This document shows, one piece after another, positions 55,347-64,000 of a DNA stretch of 64,000 nucleotides. A model generated the notes under the pieces. That model ran no database searches. It saw nothing but the letters and a program-made list of their open reading frames with translations, and had not been told where the DNA came from. The DNA comes from Bradyrhizobium icense (lineage in GTDB: Bacteria; Pseudomonadota; Alphaproteobacteria; Rhizobiales; Xanthobacteraceae): assembly GCF_001693385.1 (NCBI RefSeq), contig NZ_CP016428.1:4340001-4404000 (forward strand). Direction: 5' to 3'. The position numbers and the translations under genes are program-made. Every line of letters begins with the position of its first letter. Position 1 is the first letter of the stretch.

Positions 55347-56090
55347 TCAATGCCGCAAGATCTGGCTCAGGAACAGCTTCGTCCGCGCGTGCTGCGGATT
55401 TGCGAAAAATTCCTGCGGCGTGTTTGACTCGATCACCTGGCCCGCATCCATGAAGACGACGCGGTTGGCGACTTCGCGGGCAAATCCCATTTCGTGGGTG
55501 ACCACCAGCATGGTCATGCCTTCCCTGGCGAGGTCGACCATGGTGTCGAGCACTTCCTTGACCATTTCGGGGTCGAGCGCAGAGGTCGGCTCGTCGAACA
55601 GCATTACCTTCGGGTTCATGGTCAGGGCGCGGGCAATCGCCACGCGCTGCTGCTGGCCGCCGGACATCTGGCCTGGATATTTGTTGGCCTGATGCGGGAT
55701 CTTGACCCGCTCCAGGAATTTCATGGCGGCGGCTTCGGCATCCTTTTTCGGGATGTTGCGCACCCAGATCGGCGCCAGCGTGCAGTTCTCCAGCACGGTC
55801 AGGTGCGGAAACAGGTTAAAGCTCTGGAACACCATGCCGACCTCGCGCCGGACCTCGTCCACCCGCCGCAGGTTTGGCCCGAGATCGATGCCGTCGACGA
55901 CGATGTTGCCTTCCTGGAATTCCTCCAGCGCGTTGATGCAGCGGATCAGCGTCGACTTGCCCGAGCCCGACGGGCCGCAGATCACGATGCGCTCGCCCTT
56001 GGCGACATCGAGGTTGATGTCGCGCAGCACGTGAAAATCGCCGTACCATTTGTTGAGTGCGTTGATGCCAACGATCGAGTTTGCGGTCAT
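55347..56090 (-). CDS. aapP: General L-amino-acid ABC transporter, ATP-binding protein AapP
   Basis: ATPase of the aap system, 247 residues. Walker [10 protein letters not shown], signature LSGGQ-type [15 protein letters not shown], Walker [15 protein letters not shown] and the switch His in VVTHEMGF are all intact. It starts 10 bases after aapM and is the last gene of aapJQMP. In Rhizobium the system imports a broad range of L-amino acids and influences nitrogen regulation, where ntrBC (also in this window) controls it. Confidence 0.96.
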   Translation of the reverse strand: MTANSIVGINALNKWYGDFHVLRDINLDVAKGERIVICGPSGSGKSTLIRCINALEEFQEGNIVVDGIDLGPNLRRVDEVRREVGMVFQSFNLFPHLTVLENCTLAPIWVRNIPKKDAEAAAMKFLERVKIPHQANKYPGQMSGGQQQRVAIARALTMNPKVMLFDEPTSALDPEMVKEVLDTMVDLAREGMTMLVVTHEMGFAREVANRVVFMDAGQVIESNTPQEFFANPQHARTKLFLSQILRH

Positions 56091-56100
56091 GGTGATGTAC

Positions 56101-57624
56101 TCAGTTGCGCCGATGGGCGTTCAGGCGGTTCTCGACGAACAGCGAGTAACGCGACATCCCGAAGCAGAAGGCGAAATAGATCAGTCCGGTAAAGGCAAAG
56201 CCAGTGAACAGCGTCGTCGGCGTCGACCAGACCGGATCGCTGAAAGAAGCCCTGAGCTGCCCCAGGAGATCGAACAGCGCGACGATCGAGACCAGCGAGG
56301 TATCCTTGAACAGCGCGATGAAGCTGTTGACGAGACCGGGGATGACGTGCCGCAGCGCCTGCGGCATCACGATGAGTGCCGTGGTCTTGCTCCAGGACAG
56401 GCCGAGCGCGCTCGCGGCCTCCGCCTGCCCGCGCGGAATCGCCTGCAGGCCGCCGCGGATAACTTCGGCCTGGTAGGCGCCGGCGAACAGCGCAATGCCG
56501 ATCAAGGCGCGCATCAGCCCGTCGATGGTGAAACCGGCCGGAACGAACAATGGCAGCATGTAGGTTGCAAAGAACAGCACGGTGATCAGCGGTACGCCGC
56601 GCCAGAATTCGATGAAGGCGATCGAGAAAATCCGGATCAGCGGGATGGTCGAGCGCCGCCCGAGCGCGAGCGCAATGCCGACCGGCATCGAGGCGACGAT
56701 GCCGGTGACGGACACTACCAGCGTCACCAGCAGGCCGCCCCACAACCGCGTATCCACCTCCGGAAGTCCACCGCTGTCGAGCCCCATCACCGCGATCACG
56801 AAGGCAATGGCGAGAAAGACCCCAAGGCAGGTGATGAGCGGACGCCAACCGGAGCGCAAGCCGCCACCAAGCCATAACAGCAGCGCCGAAACGATCACCG
56901 TGGTCGCGGCGAGATCCGTCCAGACCGGCTGGCCGGAGGCCTGGATCTGGTCGCGCAGCCAGGTCAGCGGCAGCAGCACCCAGCCAACCACCGTACTCAG
57001 CAGCACGATCAGCTGGCCGATGACCCATAGCAGCGGTCCGATGATGGCCGTCGCCTCGCCGGAGGCCACCAGCTTCCTGCCGCCATCGCCGATACTGTCG
57101 TTGAAGCCCGAGAGAAGCCCGGCCGTCCAGCTCACGCCGAAGCCGCCGATGCCACCGCCGCGCAGCAGGAAGAAGGCAATGACGGGAAACGCCAGGAAAA
57201 ACAAAATGGCGTTCGGCCCCTTGGCCGGCAAACGCGGAATCAACAGCGGCACCAAGAGGATCGCGGCAAGAATGAATGTCAAATTGACCCGCCAGCGTTC
57301 CGGCTCCGGATAGAATCCGTAGATGAACTGCGAGAACTTGGCCTGAATGAAGGGCCAGCAGGCGCCGACCACGTCGCCCGGGTTTTTCGGAAGGCAGGCA
57401 GTGCGGTCCTTGCCGATCCAGACTGCATCGACGAACGCGAATTTCACGGCCGGAACGACGGTGACCCATAGCAGCAACAGGCTGACGATCGTGATCAGGA
57501 TGTTGGTCGGAGAATTGAACAGCCGCGTGCGCAGAAAACCGATGAGGCCGGTGGTCTTCACCGGCGCCGGCCGCTCCGGCACGAGATCCTGACGGACGAA
57601 AATGGATGAAGTCGTGTCGCTCAT
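56101..57624 (-). CDS. aapM: General L-amino-acid ABC transporter, permease AapM
   Basis: Inner-membrane permease, 507 residues. The C-terminal half is a normal amino-acid permease: [17 protein letters not shown], the EAA loop [29 protein letters not shown] (here given in part). I start at MSDTTSS (57624), which overlaps the aapQ stop as ATGA. Known rhizobial AapM proteins are about 380-385 residues. The extra length sits between about 130 and 260: several additional hydrophobic segments ([32 protein letters not shown]) not needed for the core fold. Confidence 0.93.
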   Translation of the reverse strand: MSDTTSSIFVRQDLVPERPAPVKTTGLIGFLRTRLFNSPTNILITIVSLLLLWVTVVPAVKFAFVDAVWIGKDRTACLPKNPGDVVGACWPFIQAKFSQFIYGFYPEPERWRVNLTFILAAILLVPLLIPRLPAKGPNAILFFLAFPVIAFFLLRGGGIGGFGVSWTAGLLSGFNDSIGDGGRKLVASGEATAIIGPLLWVIGQLIVLLSTVVGWVLLPLTWLRDQIQASGQPVWTDLAATTVIVSALLLWLGGGLRSGWRPLITCLGVFLAIAFVIAVMGLDSGGLPEVDTRLWGGLLVTLVVSVTGIVASMPVGIALALGRRSTIPLIRIFSIAFIEFWRGVPLITVLFFATYMLPLFVPAGFTIDGLMRALIGIALFAGAYQAEVIRGGLQAIPRGQAEAASALGLSWSKTTALIVMPQALRHVIPGLVNSFIALFKDTSLVSIVALFDLLGQLRASFSDPVWSTPTTLFTGFAFTGLIYFAFCFGMSRYSLFVENRLNAHRRN

Positions 57625-58826
57625 CCGCCCATGCTCCGACTGATCCGCCATCCATAGAAGCTCATGATCGCGCTGGTGACCAGCGAGATCAGGAGATAGA
57701 CGCCCATGGTGATGCCGATGATTTCAATCGCCTGCCCGGTCTGGCTCAGCGTGGTTCCGGCGAACACCGAAACCAGGTCGGGATAGCCGATCGCGACCGC
57801 CAGCGAGGAGTTTTTGGTCAGGTTGAGATACTGGTTGGTGAGCGGCGGCAGGATCACGCGCATCGCCTGCGGGATCACGATCAGCCGCAGCACCGAGCCG
57901 CGTTGCAGTCCGAGCGAGGAACCGGCTTCCATCTGGCCCTTGTGCACGGAGAGAATGCCCGCGCGCACGATCTCGGCAATGAAGGCCGCCGTGTAGGTCG
58001 ACAGCGCCAGCGTCAACGCGACGAATTCCGGTATCAGGCGTGAGCCGCCGGCGAAGTTGAAGCCTCTGAGCACGGGCACCTCGAACGTGACAGGTGCCCC
58101 GAAAATCAACACGCTGAGCAGTGGCAGGCCGATGACCATGCCGAGCGCATAGGGCCAGACCTTGATCACCTTGCCGCTTTGGAAGAGCTGACGGCGTGCG
58201 TATCGCCACAATATGATCGCGGCGACGATCGCAACCAGCAGGGCGACCACGAACGGCTCGAAGCCGGCTTCGCCGATCGGCTTCGGAATAACGAGGCCGC
58301 GATTGCTGAGAAAGATGCTGTCGAAGACCGAAATGCTCTGCCGCGGATTGGGCAAGGCGGCCAGCACCGCCAGATACCAGAACAGGATCTGGAACAGGAG
58401 CGGCAGGTTGCGGATCAGTTCGACATAACCGCCCGAGATCCGCGCCAGCAGCCAGTTCGGCGACAGCCGGCCAAGGGCGACGAGGAAGCCGATCAGGGTG
58501 GCGAAGAAAATGCCGATCACCGAAACCAGCAGGGTGTTCAGCAGGCCAACCACGAACACGCGTGTGTAGGGATCGGATCCCGAATAGGGGATCAGGCTCT
58601 GGCTGACGTCAAAGCCCGCATTGTTCGCGAGGAAGCCGAAGCCCGCGGTGATCCGCTGCGCCTGCAGGTTGGCGCGGGCATTGGCAACGATCTCGTAGGA
58701 GATCCAGGCGAGCGCGGCAACGAACAGGAGCTGGAGCACGAAGCCGCTCCAGCCCGCCCGGCCGCCGAGGGCCTTCTGCAGCCTGGGAAGTAGCTGCGAC
58801 GGTGGTTTTCGGGGGTCGATGGCCAT
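57621..58826 (-). CDS. aapQ: General L-amino-acid ABC transporter, permease AapQ
   Basis: Partner permease of AapM, 401 residues. It shows the N-terminal segment WSGFVLQLLFVAALAWISY, the transmembrane core GLLNTLLVSVIGIFFAT, YVELIRNLPLLFQILFWY and the EAA-type loop EAGSSLGLQRGSVLRLIVIPQ. The start is at 58826, 24 bases after aapJ. The large loop between the first and second membrane segments is typical of the AapQ/BztB group. Confidence 0.95.
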   Translation of the reverse strand: MAIDPRKPPSQLLPRLQKALGGRAGWSGFVLQLLFVAALAWISYEIVANARANLQAQRITAGFGFLANNAGFDVSQSLIPYSGSDPYTRVFVVGLLNTLLVSVIGIFFATLIGFLVALGRLSPNWLLARISGGYVELIRNLPLLFQILFWYLAVLAALPNPRQSISVFDSIFLSNRGLVIPKPIGEAGFEPFVVALLVAIVAAIILWRYARRQLFQSGKVIKVWPYALGMVIGLPLLSVLIFGAPVTFEVPVLRGFNFAGGSRLIPEFVALTLALSTYTAAFIAEIVRAGILSVHKGQMEAGSSLGLQRGSVLRLIVIPQAMRVILPPLTNQYLNLTKNSSLAVAIGYPDLVSVFAGTTLSQTGQAIEIIGITMGVYLLISLVTSAIMSFYGWRISRSMGG

Positions 58827-58850
58827 CGCCGCAGCCCCTCTCGCTGGCGC

Positions 58851-59867
58851 CTAGCGGATCGGCGGCGCGTACTGGATACCGCCCTTGCTCCATAGATTGT
58901 TGAGGCCGCGGGCGATGCCGAGCTTGGAGCCGGAGCCGACGTTGCGCTCGAAGGACTCGCCGTAATTGCCGACCGCCTTGACGATCCGCACCATCCAGTC
59001 CTTGGTCAGGCCGAGTTGCTCGCCCAGATTGCCGTCGGTGCCCACGGCGCGTTTGACCTCAGGCTTGTCGGACTTGACCATCTCATCCACGTTCTTCTGG
59101 GTCATGCCGAGTTCCTCGGCGCCGACCATCGCGTACAGCGTCCACTTGACGATGTCGAACCACTGGTCGTCGCCATGACGGACCATCGGTCCGAGCGGCT
59201 CCTTCGAGATCACTTCGGGCAGCACGACGTGCTCGGCCGGATTGGCGACCTTCAGGCGTTCGGCATAGAGCTGGGAGACGTCTGAAGTGAAGACGTCACA
59301 GCGGCCGGATTCATAGGCCTTGACGGTCTCGTCGGCGGTCGCGAACGCGATCACCTCATACTTCATGTTGTTGCCCTTGAAGTAGTCGGCGAGGTTCTGC
59401 TCGGTCGTGGTGCCGGTTTGCACGCAAACGGATGCGCTGTTGAGTTCCAGTGCCGAATTCACCTTCAGCGACTTCTTCACGAGGAAGCCCTGGCCGTCAT
59501 AATAGGTGACGCCGGTGAAGTTGGCGCCCAGCGAGGTGTCCCGCGACAGCGTCCAGGTCGTGTTGCGGGACAGAACGTCGATCTCACCGGACTGCAATGC
59601 AGTGAAGCGGTCCTTGGCCGAGAGCGGCACGAATTTGATCTTGGTGGCGTCGTTGAAAACGGCCGCCGCGATCGCGCGGCAGATGTCGACGTCGATGCCG
59701 GTCCAGTTACCCTTGTCGTCCGGCGTCGAGAAGCCCGGGAGGCCCTGGCTGACCCCGCAGGACAGCATGCCGCGGTCCTTGACCGTCTTGAGGGTTTGCG
59801 CCGAGGCGGCCTCGGCCGAGAGGCCGGCGGCCAGGGCAAGGGTAACAACCAGAGATACGCGTTTCAT
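58851..59867 (-). CDS. aapJ: General L-amino-acid ABC transporter, periplasmic binding protein AapJ
   Basis: Substrate-binding protein, 338 residues, first gene of aapJQMP. Signal peptide MKRVSLVVTLALAAGLSAEA cleaved near ASAQ. Mature features are LPGFSTPDDKGNWTGIDVDI, SRNTTWTLSRDTSLGANF and the characteristic VVLPEVISKEPLGP near the middle, diagnostic of AapJ/BztA. The promoter must lie in the 335 bp shared with the divergent metC. Confidence 0.95.
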   Translation of the reverse strand: MKRVSLVVTLALAAGLSAEAASAQTLKTVKDRGMLSCGVSQGLPGFSTPDDKGNWTGIDVDICRAIAAAVFNDATKIKFVPLSAKDRFTALQSGEIDVLSRNTTWTLSRDTSLGANFTGVTYYDGQGFLVKKSLKVNSALELNSASVCVQTGTTTEQNLADYFKGNNMKYEVIAFATADETVKAYESGRCDVFTSDVSQLYAERLKVANPAEHVVLPEVISKEPLGPMVRHGDDQWFDIVKWTLYAMVGAEELGMTQKNVDEMVKSDKPEVKRAVGTDGNLGEQLGLTKDWMVRIVKAVGNYGESFERNVGSGSKLGIARGLNNLWSKGGIQYAPPIR

Positions 59868-60202
59868 GGGCTAGGCCTTTCAAGGGGTCGTCAGAAGATC
59901 TTTTTAGGCAACGCCTGACGTTGTGGGGCCAACCCGCTGATCCCTCGCTGAAAAGCGTCATCCTGACCGTGCATCTGGCGTGCCATTCCGGTCAAGCAGA
60001 GGATCCGATATCGCGGCAGGCCCCTCAACTTGCAGCGACTGATATTTGGCGCGCATCACAGAACGACTGGCGTGCCGGGTCAAGGGGTTGACTGCCGTCT
60101 TCTGTGTCTTGTTATTAAGTCTCCCGGCCCCGGCCCGCCGCCAGGCGGCTTTTTCGCGATCAAGTTGTGGCTGCGGCATAACGTCTTGGATAATGCAAAC
60201 GC
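59868..60202. promoter_or_regulatory. 335-bp divergent region between aapJ and metC
   Basis: Holds the promoters of both genes. Toward metC, TTGACT (60088-60093) and TTATTA (60112-60117) are 18 bases apart, a reasonable but weak sigma-70 pair. A GC-rich hairpin-like stretch (about 60125-60150) lies between it and the ATG at 60203. I see no SAM-type riboswitch motif and no clear NtrC or sigma-54 site on the aapJ side. Confidence 0.35.
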
Positions 60203-61396
60203 ATGAGCTTTTCGAACGACGGTCCGTCCAACCCGCAAGAACCCGAAACCAGACTGGTCACCGCCGGCCGTGACACCAAGGGACAGAGGGGGTTCGTCAA
60301 TCCGGCGGTGTACCGCGGGTCGACCGTGCTCTACCCGACCGCGGAGGACCTGCACGCCCACCGCGCCGAATTCTCCTACGGGCGTCATGGCACCCCGACC
60401 ACGCAGGCGTTGCAGAACGTACTGATGTCGCTGGAAGGACCGCAATGCGCCGGCGTCGGCCTGGCGCCGTCGGGCCTGGCCGCGATCACCACCACGCTAC
60501 TTTCGGTCTTGAAGGCCGGCGACCATCTGCTGGTGACCGACAACGTTTACCGCCCCTCGCGCAACTTCTGCAACGGCATGCTGGCCCGCTACGGCGTCGA
60601 GGTCGGCTATTTCGATCCGCTGATCGGCGCCGGGATCGAGAAACTGTTCAAACCGAACACCAGAGCGGTTCTGGTCGAGGCGCCCGGCTCGCAGTCGTTT
60701 GAAATGAGCGACATCCCTGCCATCGCCGAAGTGGCCCATGCGAGGGGCGCGTTCGTCATCGACGACAATACCTGGGCGACGCCCTTGTTTCACCGCTCGC
60801 TCGACCAGGGCGTCGACATCAGCATGCAGGCCGCCACCAAATATATCGGCGGCCATTCCGACATCATGTTCGGCACGATTTCGGCGAACGCAAAAGCCTG
60901 GCCGCTGCTCGCCGAGGGCATTCGCCTGCTCGGCGTGTGTGCCGGGCCCGACGACGTATTCCTGGCGCTGCGCGGCACCCGCACGCTGTCGGTGCGGCTC
61001 GCGCAGCATTATCGCTCCGGCCTCGAAATGGCGCGCTGGCTCGCCGGCCGCCCCGAAGTCCTGCAGGTTTTGCATCCGGCGCTCGAAAGCCACCCCGGCC
61101 ATGCGATCTGGAAGCGCGACTTCACCGGCGCCTCCGGCCTGTTCAGCATCGTGCTGAAGCCGGTCGCCCAAAAGGCGGTCGATGCCCTGCTCGATGCCGT
61201 CAGGCTGTTCGGCATGGGCTATTCGTGGGGCGGCTTCGAAAGCCTCATCATCCCGTTCGACTGCGATCCTTACCGCACCGCGACCAAATGGTCCCCCGGC
61301 GGGCCGACGCTGCGGCTCCACATCGGCCTGGAGAATGTCGATGATCTCAAGGCCGATCTCGAGCGCGGCTTTGCGGCGTTGAAGGCTGCCGCGTAA
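60203..61396 (+). CDS. metC: Cystathionine beta-lyase
   Basis: PLP enzyme of the Cys/Met-metabolism family, 397 residues. The cofactor lysine is Lys213 in MQAATKYIGGHSDIMFG; the dimer loop is EFSYGRHGTPTTQAL; the ring-stacking region DNVYRP and the C-terminal YSWGGFESLIIP point to the MetC rather than MetB branch. It converts cystathionine to homocysteine. Single gene, divergent from aapJ. Confidence 0.93.
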   Translation: MSFSNDGPSNPQEPETRLVTAGRDTKGQRGFVNPAVYRGSTVLYPTAEDLHAHRAEFSYGRHGTPTTQALQNVLMSLEGPQCAGVGLAPSGLAAITTTLLSVLKAGDHLLVTDNVYRPSRNFCNGMLARYGVEVGYFDPLIGAGIEKLFKPNTRAVLVEAPGSQSFEMSDIPAIAEVAHARGAFVIDDNTWATPLFHRSLDQGVDISMQAATKYIGGHSDIMFGTISANAKAWPLLAEGIRLLGVCAGPDDVFLALRGTRTLSVRLAQHYRSGLEMARWLAGRPEVLQVLHPALESHPGHAIWKRDFTGASGLFSIVLKPVAQKAVDALLDAVRLFGMGYSWGGFESLIIPFDCDPYRTATKWSPGGPTLRLHIGLENVDDLKADLERGFAALKAAA

Positions 61397-61695
61397 GGCT
61401 GGCAGCCGATCGGCCATTGATCCGGACTTCCCGGCGCGGCGAGTCTGGCCATGCTGCCCTGCCCGCTCGACTGCTGCGGCCGTTCAGGGCCGCCCACAAC
61501 CGCCTCCGGGTTTTTGCGGGACGGCTTTTCCAAAACGATAACCACCCGTTCACCATGACGGCGAATGCCGCCGTGCGATCGACCAAATAATTCAACCCTC
61601 AAGTTCCCTTATACCTTTGATGCCTAGTCATGGCTTCGGGGATGGCTGCGTTTGTGAGGCATCCCTGCGTAGGTGTAAGAGTAGATTGTAAGCGT

Positions 61696-62493
61696 ATGAA
61701 CATCGCACGTGTCGTCGTTCTGACCATCGCATTGAGTGCCGGCGGTGTTGCCGCCTATCTCGCCCGTGGCACCGAAGAACAATCCCGCCCAGCCGCCGAA
61801 CCCGTCGCACAATTGCCGACGGTGGAAATTCTGGTCGCGAAGTCCGACATCGGGCTCGGCCAGGCCGTCAAGCCCGAGCACCTGCAATGGCAGGCCTGGC
61901 CGGCCGCAACCGCCGGCAACAATCTGATCAACCGCGCCAGCCAGGCCGAGGCCATCAAGGAAATCGCCGGCTCGATCGCGCGCAGCCCGTTCTTCGCTGG
62001 CGAGCCGATCCGCGAACAGAAACTGGTCAAGGCCAATGGCTCTGGCTTCATGGCAGCCATCCTGCCGACCGGCTTGCGGGCGCTCTCGACCGAGATCTCG
62101 CCGGAAACCGGCGCCGGCGGCTTCATCCTGCCCAACGACCGTGTCGACGTCATCCTCTCCAAGCGCGAAAAGAATCCAGACAGCAAGGGGCTCGACGTCG
62201 TCCAGTCGGAAATCATTCTCTCCAACATCCGCGTGTTGGCGATCGATCAGGCGCCGAAAGAAAAAGAGGGCAGCAACTCCCTCGTCGGCCGCACCGCCAC
62301 ACTCGAACTGAAGCCCGAGCAGGCCGAGACGCTGGCGCGTGCGCGCCAGAGCGGCACGCTATCGCTCGCGCTGCGCAGCATCACCGATGTCAACGCGGCC
62401 GAAGGCCGGTCCGAAGACCAGGTTCAACAACGAAACGAGAGCGTCAACGTGGTTCGCTACGGAGTCGCCAATCAAACGACGGCACAGAAGTGA
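61696..62493 (+). CDS. cpaB: Flp/Tad pilus assembly protein CpaB
   Basis: Periplasmic/inner-membrane component of the Tad (tight adherence) pilus, 265 residues. An N-terminal membrane anchor (MNIARVVVLTIALSAGGVAAYLA) is followed by a SAF domain (EILVAKSDIGLGQAVKPEHLQW) and the RcpC-type module (GLRALSTEISPETGAGGFIL, PNDRVDVIL). I begin at MNIARVV (61696); the frame is open to 61630 with no ribosome-binding site. It opens the locus seen here, with cpaC 17 bases further. No pilin or cpaA gene lies just upstream. Confidence 0.93.
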   Translation: MNIARVVVLTIALSAGGVAAYLARGTEEQSRPAAEPVAQLPTVEILVAKSDIGLGQAVKPEHLQWQAWPAATAGNNLINRASQAEAIKEIAGSIARSPFFAGEPIREQKLVKANGSGFMAAILPTGLRALSTEISPETGAGGFILPNDRVDVILSKREKNPDSKGLDVVQSEIILSNIRVLAIDQAPKEKEGSNSLVGRTATLELKPEQAETLARARQSGTLSLALRSITDVNAAEGRSEDQVQQRNESVNVVRYGVANQTTAQK

Positions 62494-62510
62494 CCGAAAG
62501 GACTCCCGAT

Positions 62511-63971
62511 ATGAAGTTTGGGGAAAATCAGTCAGCGACGCGAACCGTGGCGGCGCGCACCTTGTTATTGTCGGCCGTCGCCGCGCTGACGCTCGGCCCG
62601 TTGCTGCCCGTCGTCGCAGCCGAATCCGAGAAGGATCCGGTGACGACGTCTGCCATCGGCCCGGTCAAGATGCGTTTCCTCTCGCTCGGCATCGGCAAGT
62701 CGGTGGTCGTCGACCTGCCGCGCGACGTGAAGGACGTGCTGGTCGCCGATCCGAAGATCGCCAACGCCGTCATTCGCTCCCCGCAACGCGCCTATATCAT
62801 CGGCGGCGCCGTCGGCCAGACCAATGTGGTGTTTTTCGACGGCGACGGCCAGCAGATCGCTTCCTACGACATCGCGATCAAGCGTGACCTCAACGGCGTG
62901 CGCGCCGCGCTGCGGCAGTCGTTGCCGGGAATTCAGATCGAGGGCGTCGGCGACAGCGTGCTGCTGACCGGCTCGGTCTCTAGCCCGGTCGAAGCCCAGC
63001 AGGCCGGCGAGATAGCCGCGCGGCTGGTCGGCGGGTCCGAGAAGGTAGTCAACTCGATCGTCGTTCGCGGCCGCGACCAGGTGATGTTGAAGGTCACTGT
63101 CGCGGAGGTCCGGCGAGATGTCGTCAAACAGATGGGTGTCGATCTCAGCGCCCAATTGAATGTCGGCAATACGACTGTGAATTTCAACAATACCAATCCC
63201 TTCACTGCAAACAACGCCCCCCTCGTGCCTGGCAATGGCCTTGGCATAGCAGCCGGCACCATGCCGTCGGTCCAGGCCGTGCTTCGCGCGATGGAAAAGG
63301 CCGGTGTCGTGAAGACGCTCGCCGAACCCAATCTGACAGCGATCTCCGGCGAATCCGCAACGTTTATCTCAGGTGGTGAATTTCCCATTCCGACCGGCGT
63401 GAGCTGCCAAACAACAACAGGCGGTGGCATCGGAAATTGCGTCCAGACAGTCGCGTTCAAGAAATTTGGCATCTCGCTCAACTTCACGCCGGTCGTACTG
63501 TCTGAGGGTCGGATCAGCTTGCGGGTGATGACGGAAGTTTCGGAAGTCTCGACCGAAAACTCTCTGACTGGCGGCCAAGGTGGGACAACCATTCCCTCGA
63601 TCAAGACCCGCCGCGCCGAGACGACGCTGGAAATACCCTCCGGCGGCTCGATGGCGATGGCCGGCCTGATCCAGGAGCAAACCAAGCAGGCCATCAACGG
63701 GCTGCCGGGGCTCGATCAATTGCCGGTGCTGGGCGCGCTGTTCCGCAGCCAGGACTTCGTCAACAACCAAACCGAGCTGATGGTCATCGTGACGCCCTAC
63801 GTCGTGCGCGCGGTCGCGCAGAAGGAGCTGTCGCGGCCCGACGACGGGTTTGCGCCGGCATCCGACTCCCAATCCACGCTGCTCGGGCGCATCAACCGGA
63901 TCTACGGCGTCGCCGCTCGCATCGATCCCGTCAGCGACCTTCAGAGCAATTTCGGCTTCATCATCGATTGA
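62511..63971 (+). CDS. cpaC: Flp/Tad pilus secretin CpaC
   Basis: Outer-membrane secretin (RcpA/CpaC) through which the pilus is extruded, 486 residues. Signal peptide ALTLGPLLPVVAAESEKD; N-domain typical of CpaC (MRFLSLGIGKSVVVDLPRDV, VADPKIANAVI); BON-like SVLLTGSVSSPVEAQQA; secretin core with VKTLAEPNLTAISGESATF, FPIPTG and LPVLGALFRSQDF before TELMVIVTPYVV. I start at the ATG at 62511, just after AAAGGA; the much longer open frame upstream overlaps cpaB. The rest of the locus (cpaD, cpaE, cpaF) is expected beyond the window. Confidence 0.95.
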   Translation: MKFGENQSATRTVAARTLLLSAVAALTLGPLLPVVAAESEKDPVTTSAIGPVKMRFLSLGIGKSVVVDLPRDVKDVLVADPKIANAVIRSPQRAYIIGGAVGQTNVVFFDGDGQQIASYDIAIKRDLNGVRAALRQSLPGIQIEGVGDSVLLTGSVSSPVEAQQAGEIAARLVGGSEKVVNSIVVRGRDQVMLKVTVAEVRRDVVKQMGVDLSAQLNVGNTTVNFNNTNPFTANNAPLVPGNGLGIAAGTMPSVQAVLRAMEKAGVVKTLAEPNLTAISGESATFISGGEFPIPTGVSCQTTTGGGIGNCVQTVAFKKFGISLNFTPVVLSEGRISLRVMTEVSEVSTENSLTGGQGGTTIPSIKTRRAETTLEIPSGGSMAMAGLIQEQTKQAINGLPGLDQLPVLGALFRSQDFVNNQTELMVIVTPYVVRAVAQKELSRPDDGFAPASDSQSTLLGRINRIYGVAARIDPVSDLQSNFGFIID

Positions 63972-64000
63972 GACCGCAGAACTGTTCATCGAGTGGGGAC

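Noticed and set aside
56087..57655. 522-codon frame overlapping aapM on the same strand
   Set aside because: Shifted-frame shadow rich in Arg, His and Gly; aapM in the other frame has permease motifs.
59868..60202. SAM-II type riboswitch upstream of metC
   Set aside because: The conserved SAM-II core with its A-rich pseudoknot segment is not present.

Overview
The window is high-GC alphaproteobacterial chromosome and most likely comes from Bradyrhizobium or a close relative (Nitrobacteraceae). The case rests on the dusB-ntrB-ntrC operon, the aapJQMP general amino-acid transporter, a PopZ protein between valS and a tolC homologue downstream of pcm, a PEPxxWA-type C-terminal sorting signal, a tad/cpa pilus locus, and long palindromic intergenic repeats of a kind I recall from Bradyrhizobium. 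The genus is an inference; the gene content is read directly.

Left part (1-17.4 kb): a TetR-like gene with a damaged DNA-binding end is followed by the nitrogen-control operon dusB-ntrB-ntrC (minus strand). Diverging from it are the isoprenoid gene ispDF and a CinA-C (PncC) amidase. Next come a thiamine-diphosphate enzyme paired with a beta-hydroxyacid dehydrogenase, a COQ10/RatA-like protein with lipoyl synthase, and a 3-methyladenine glycosylase. About 900 bp of repeat-derived DNA precede a lone O-methyltransferase. It runs tail to tail into a periplasmic molybdenum aldehyde oxidoreductase operon (paoABC), which has an AraC regulator beside it.

Middle part (17.4-42 kb): a modular, apparently type-I-secreted glycanase (GH113-like barrel, carbohydrate-binding module, RTX repeats) lies next to the housekeeping block valS-popZ-tolC-pcm, then tRNA-Asn. 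After it come an AHSA1-type protein and a stress/ion-homeostasis cluster: a tandem universal stress protein, a CtpF-like P2-type ATPase and a CPA2 antiporter with two RCK domains. A PEP-CTERM secreted protein, a TetR-controlled DUF1772/NmrA pair, several small genes and tRNA-Cys follow.

Right part (42-64 kb): a complete tripartite RND efflux operon (outer-membrane lipoprotein, adaptor, two inner-membrane pumps) has a DTW-domain tRNA-modifying enzyme as its last gene. Then come the remains of a DUF1365 gene directly ahead of a cyclopropane-fatty-acid-synthase-type methyltransferase, cysK, the aapJQMP operon (minus strand), a cystathionine beta-lyase, and the start of a tad/cpa pilus locus (cpaB, cpaC) that runs off the window.

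I see no phage, plasmid origin, CRISPR array or intact insertion sequence. The most unusual items are the GH113-CBM-RTX protein, the USP/CtpF/CPA2 cluster, the small membrane protein with a Myb/SANT-like tail, the large repeat block at 11.56-12.3 kb, the triple inverted motif beside tRNA-Asn, and the decaying DUF1365 gene. I found no cluster that I would confidently call a new biological system.
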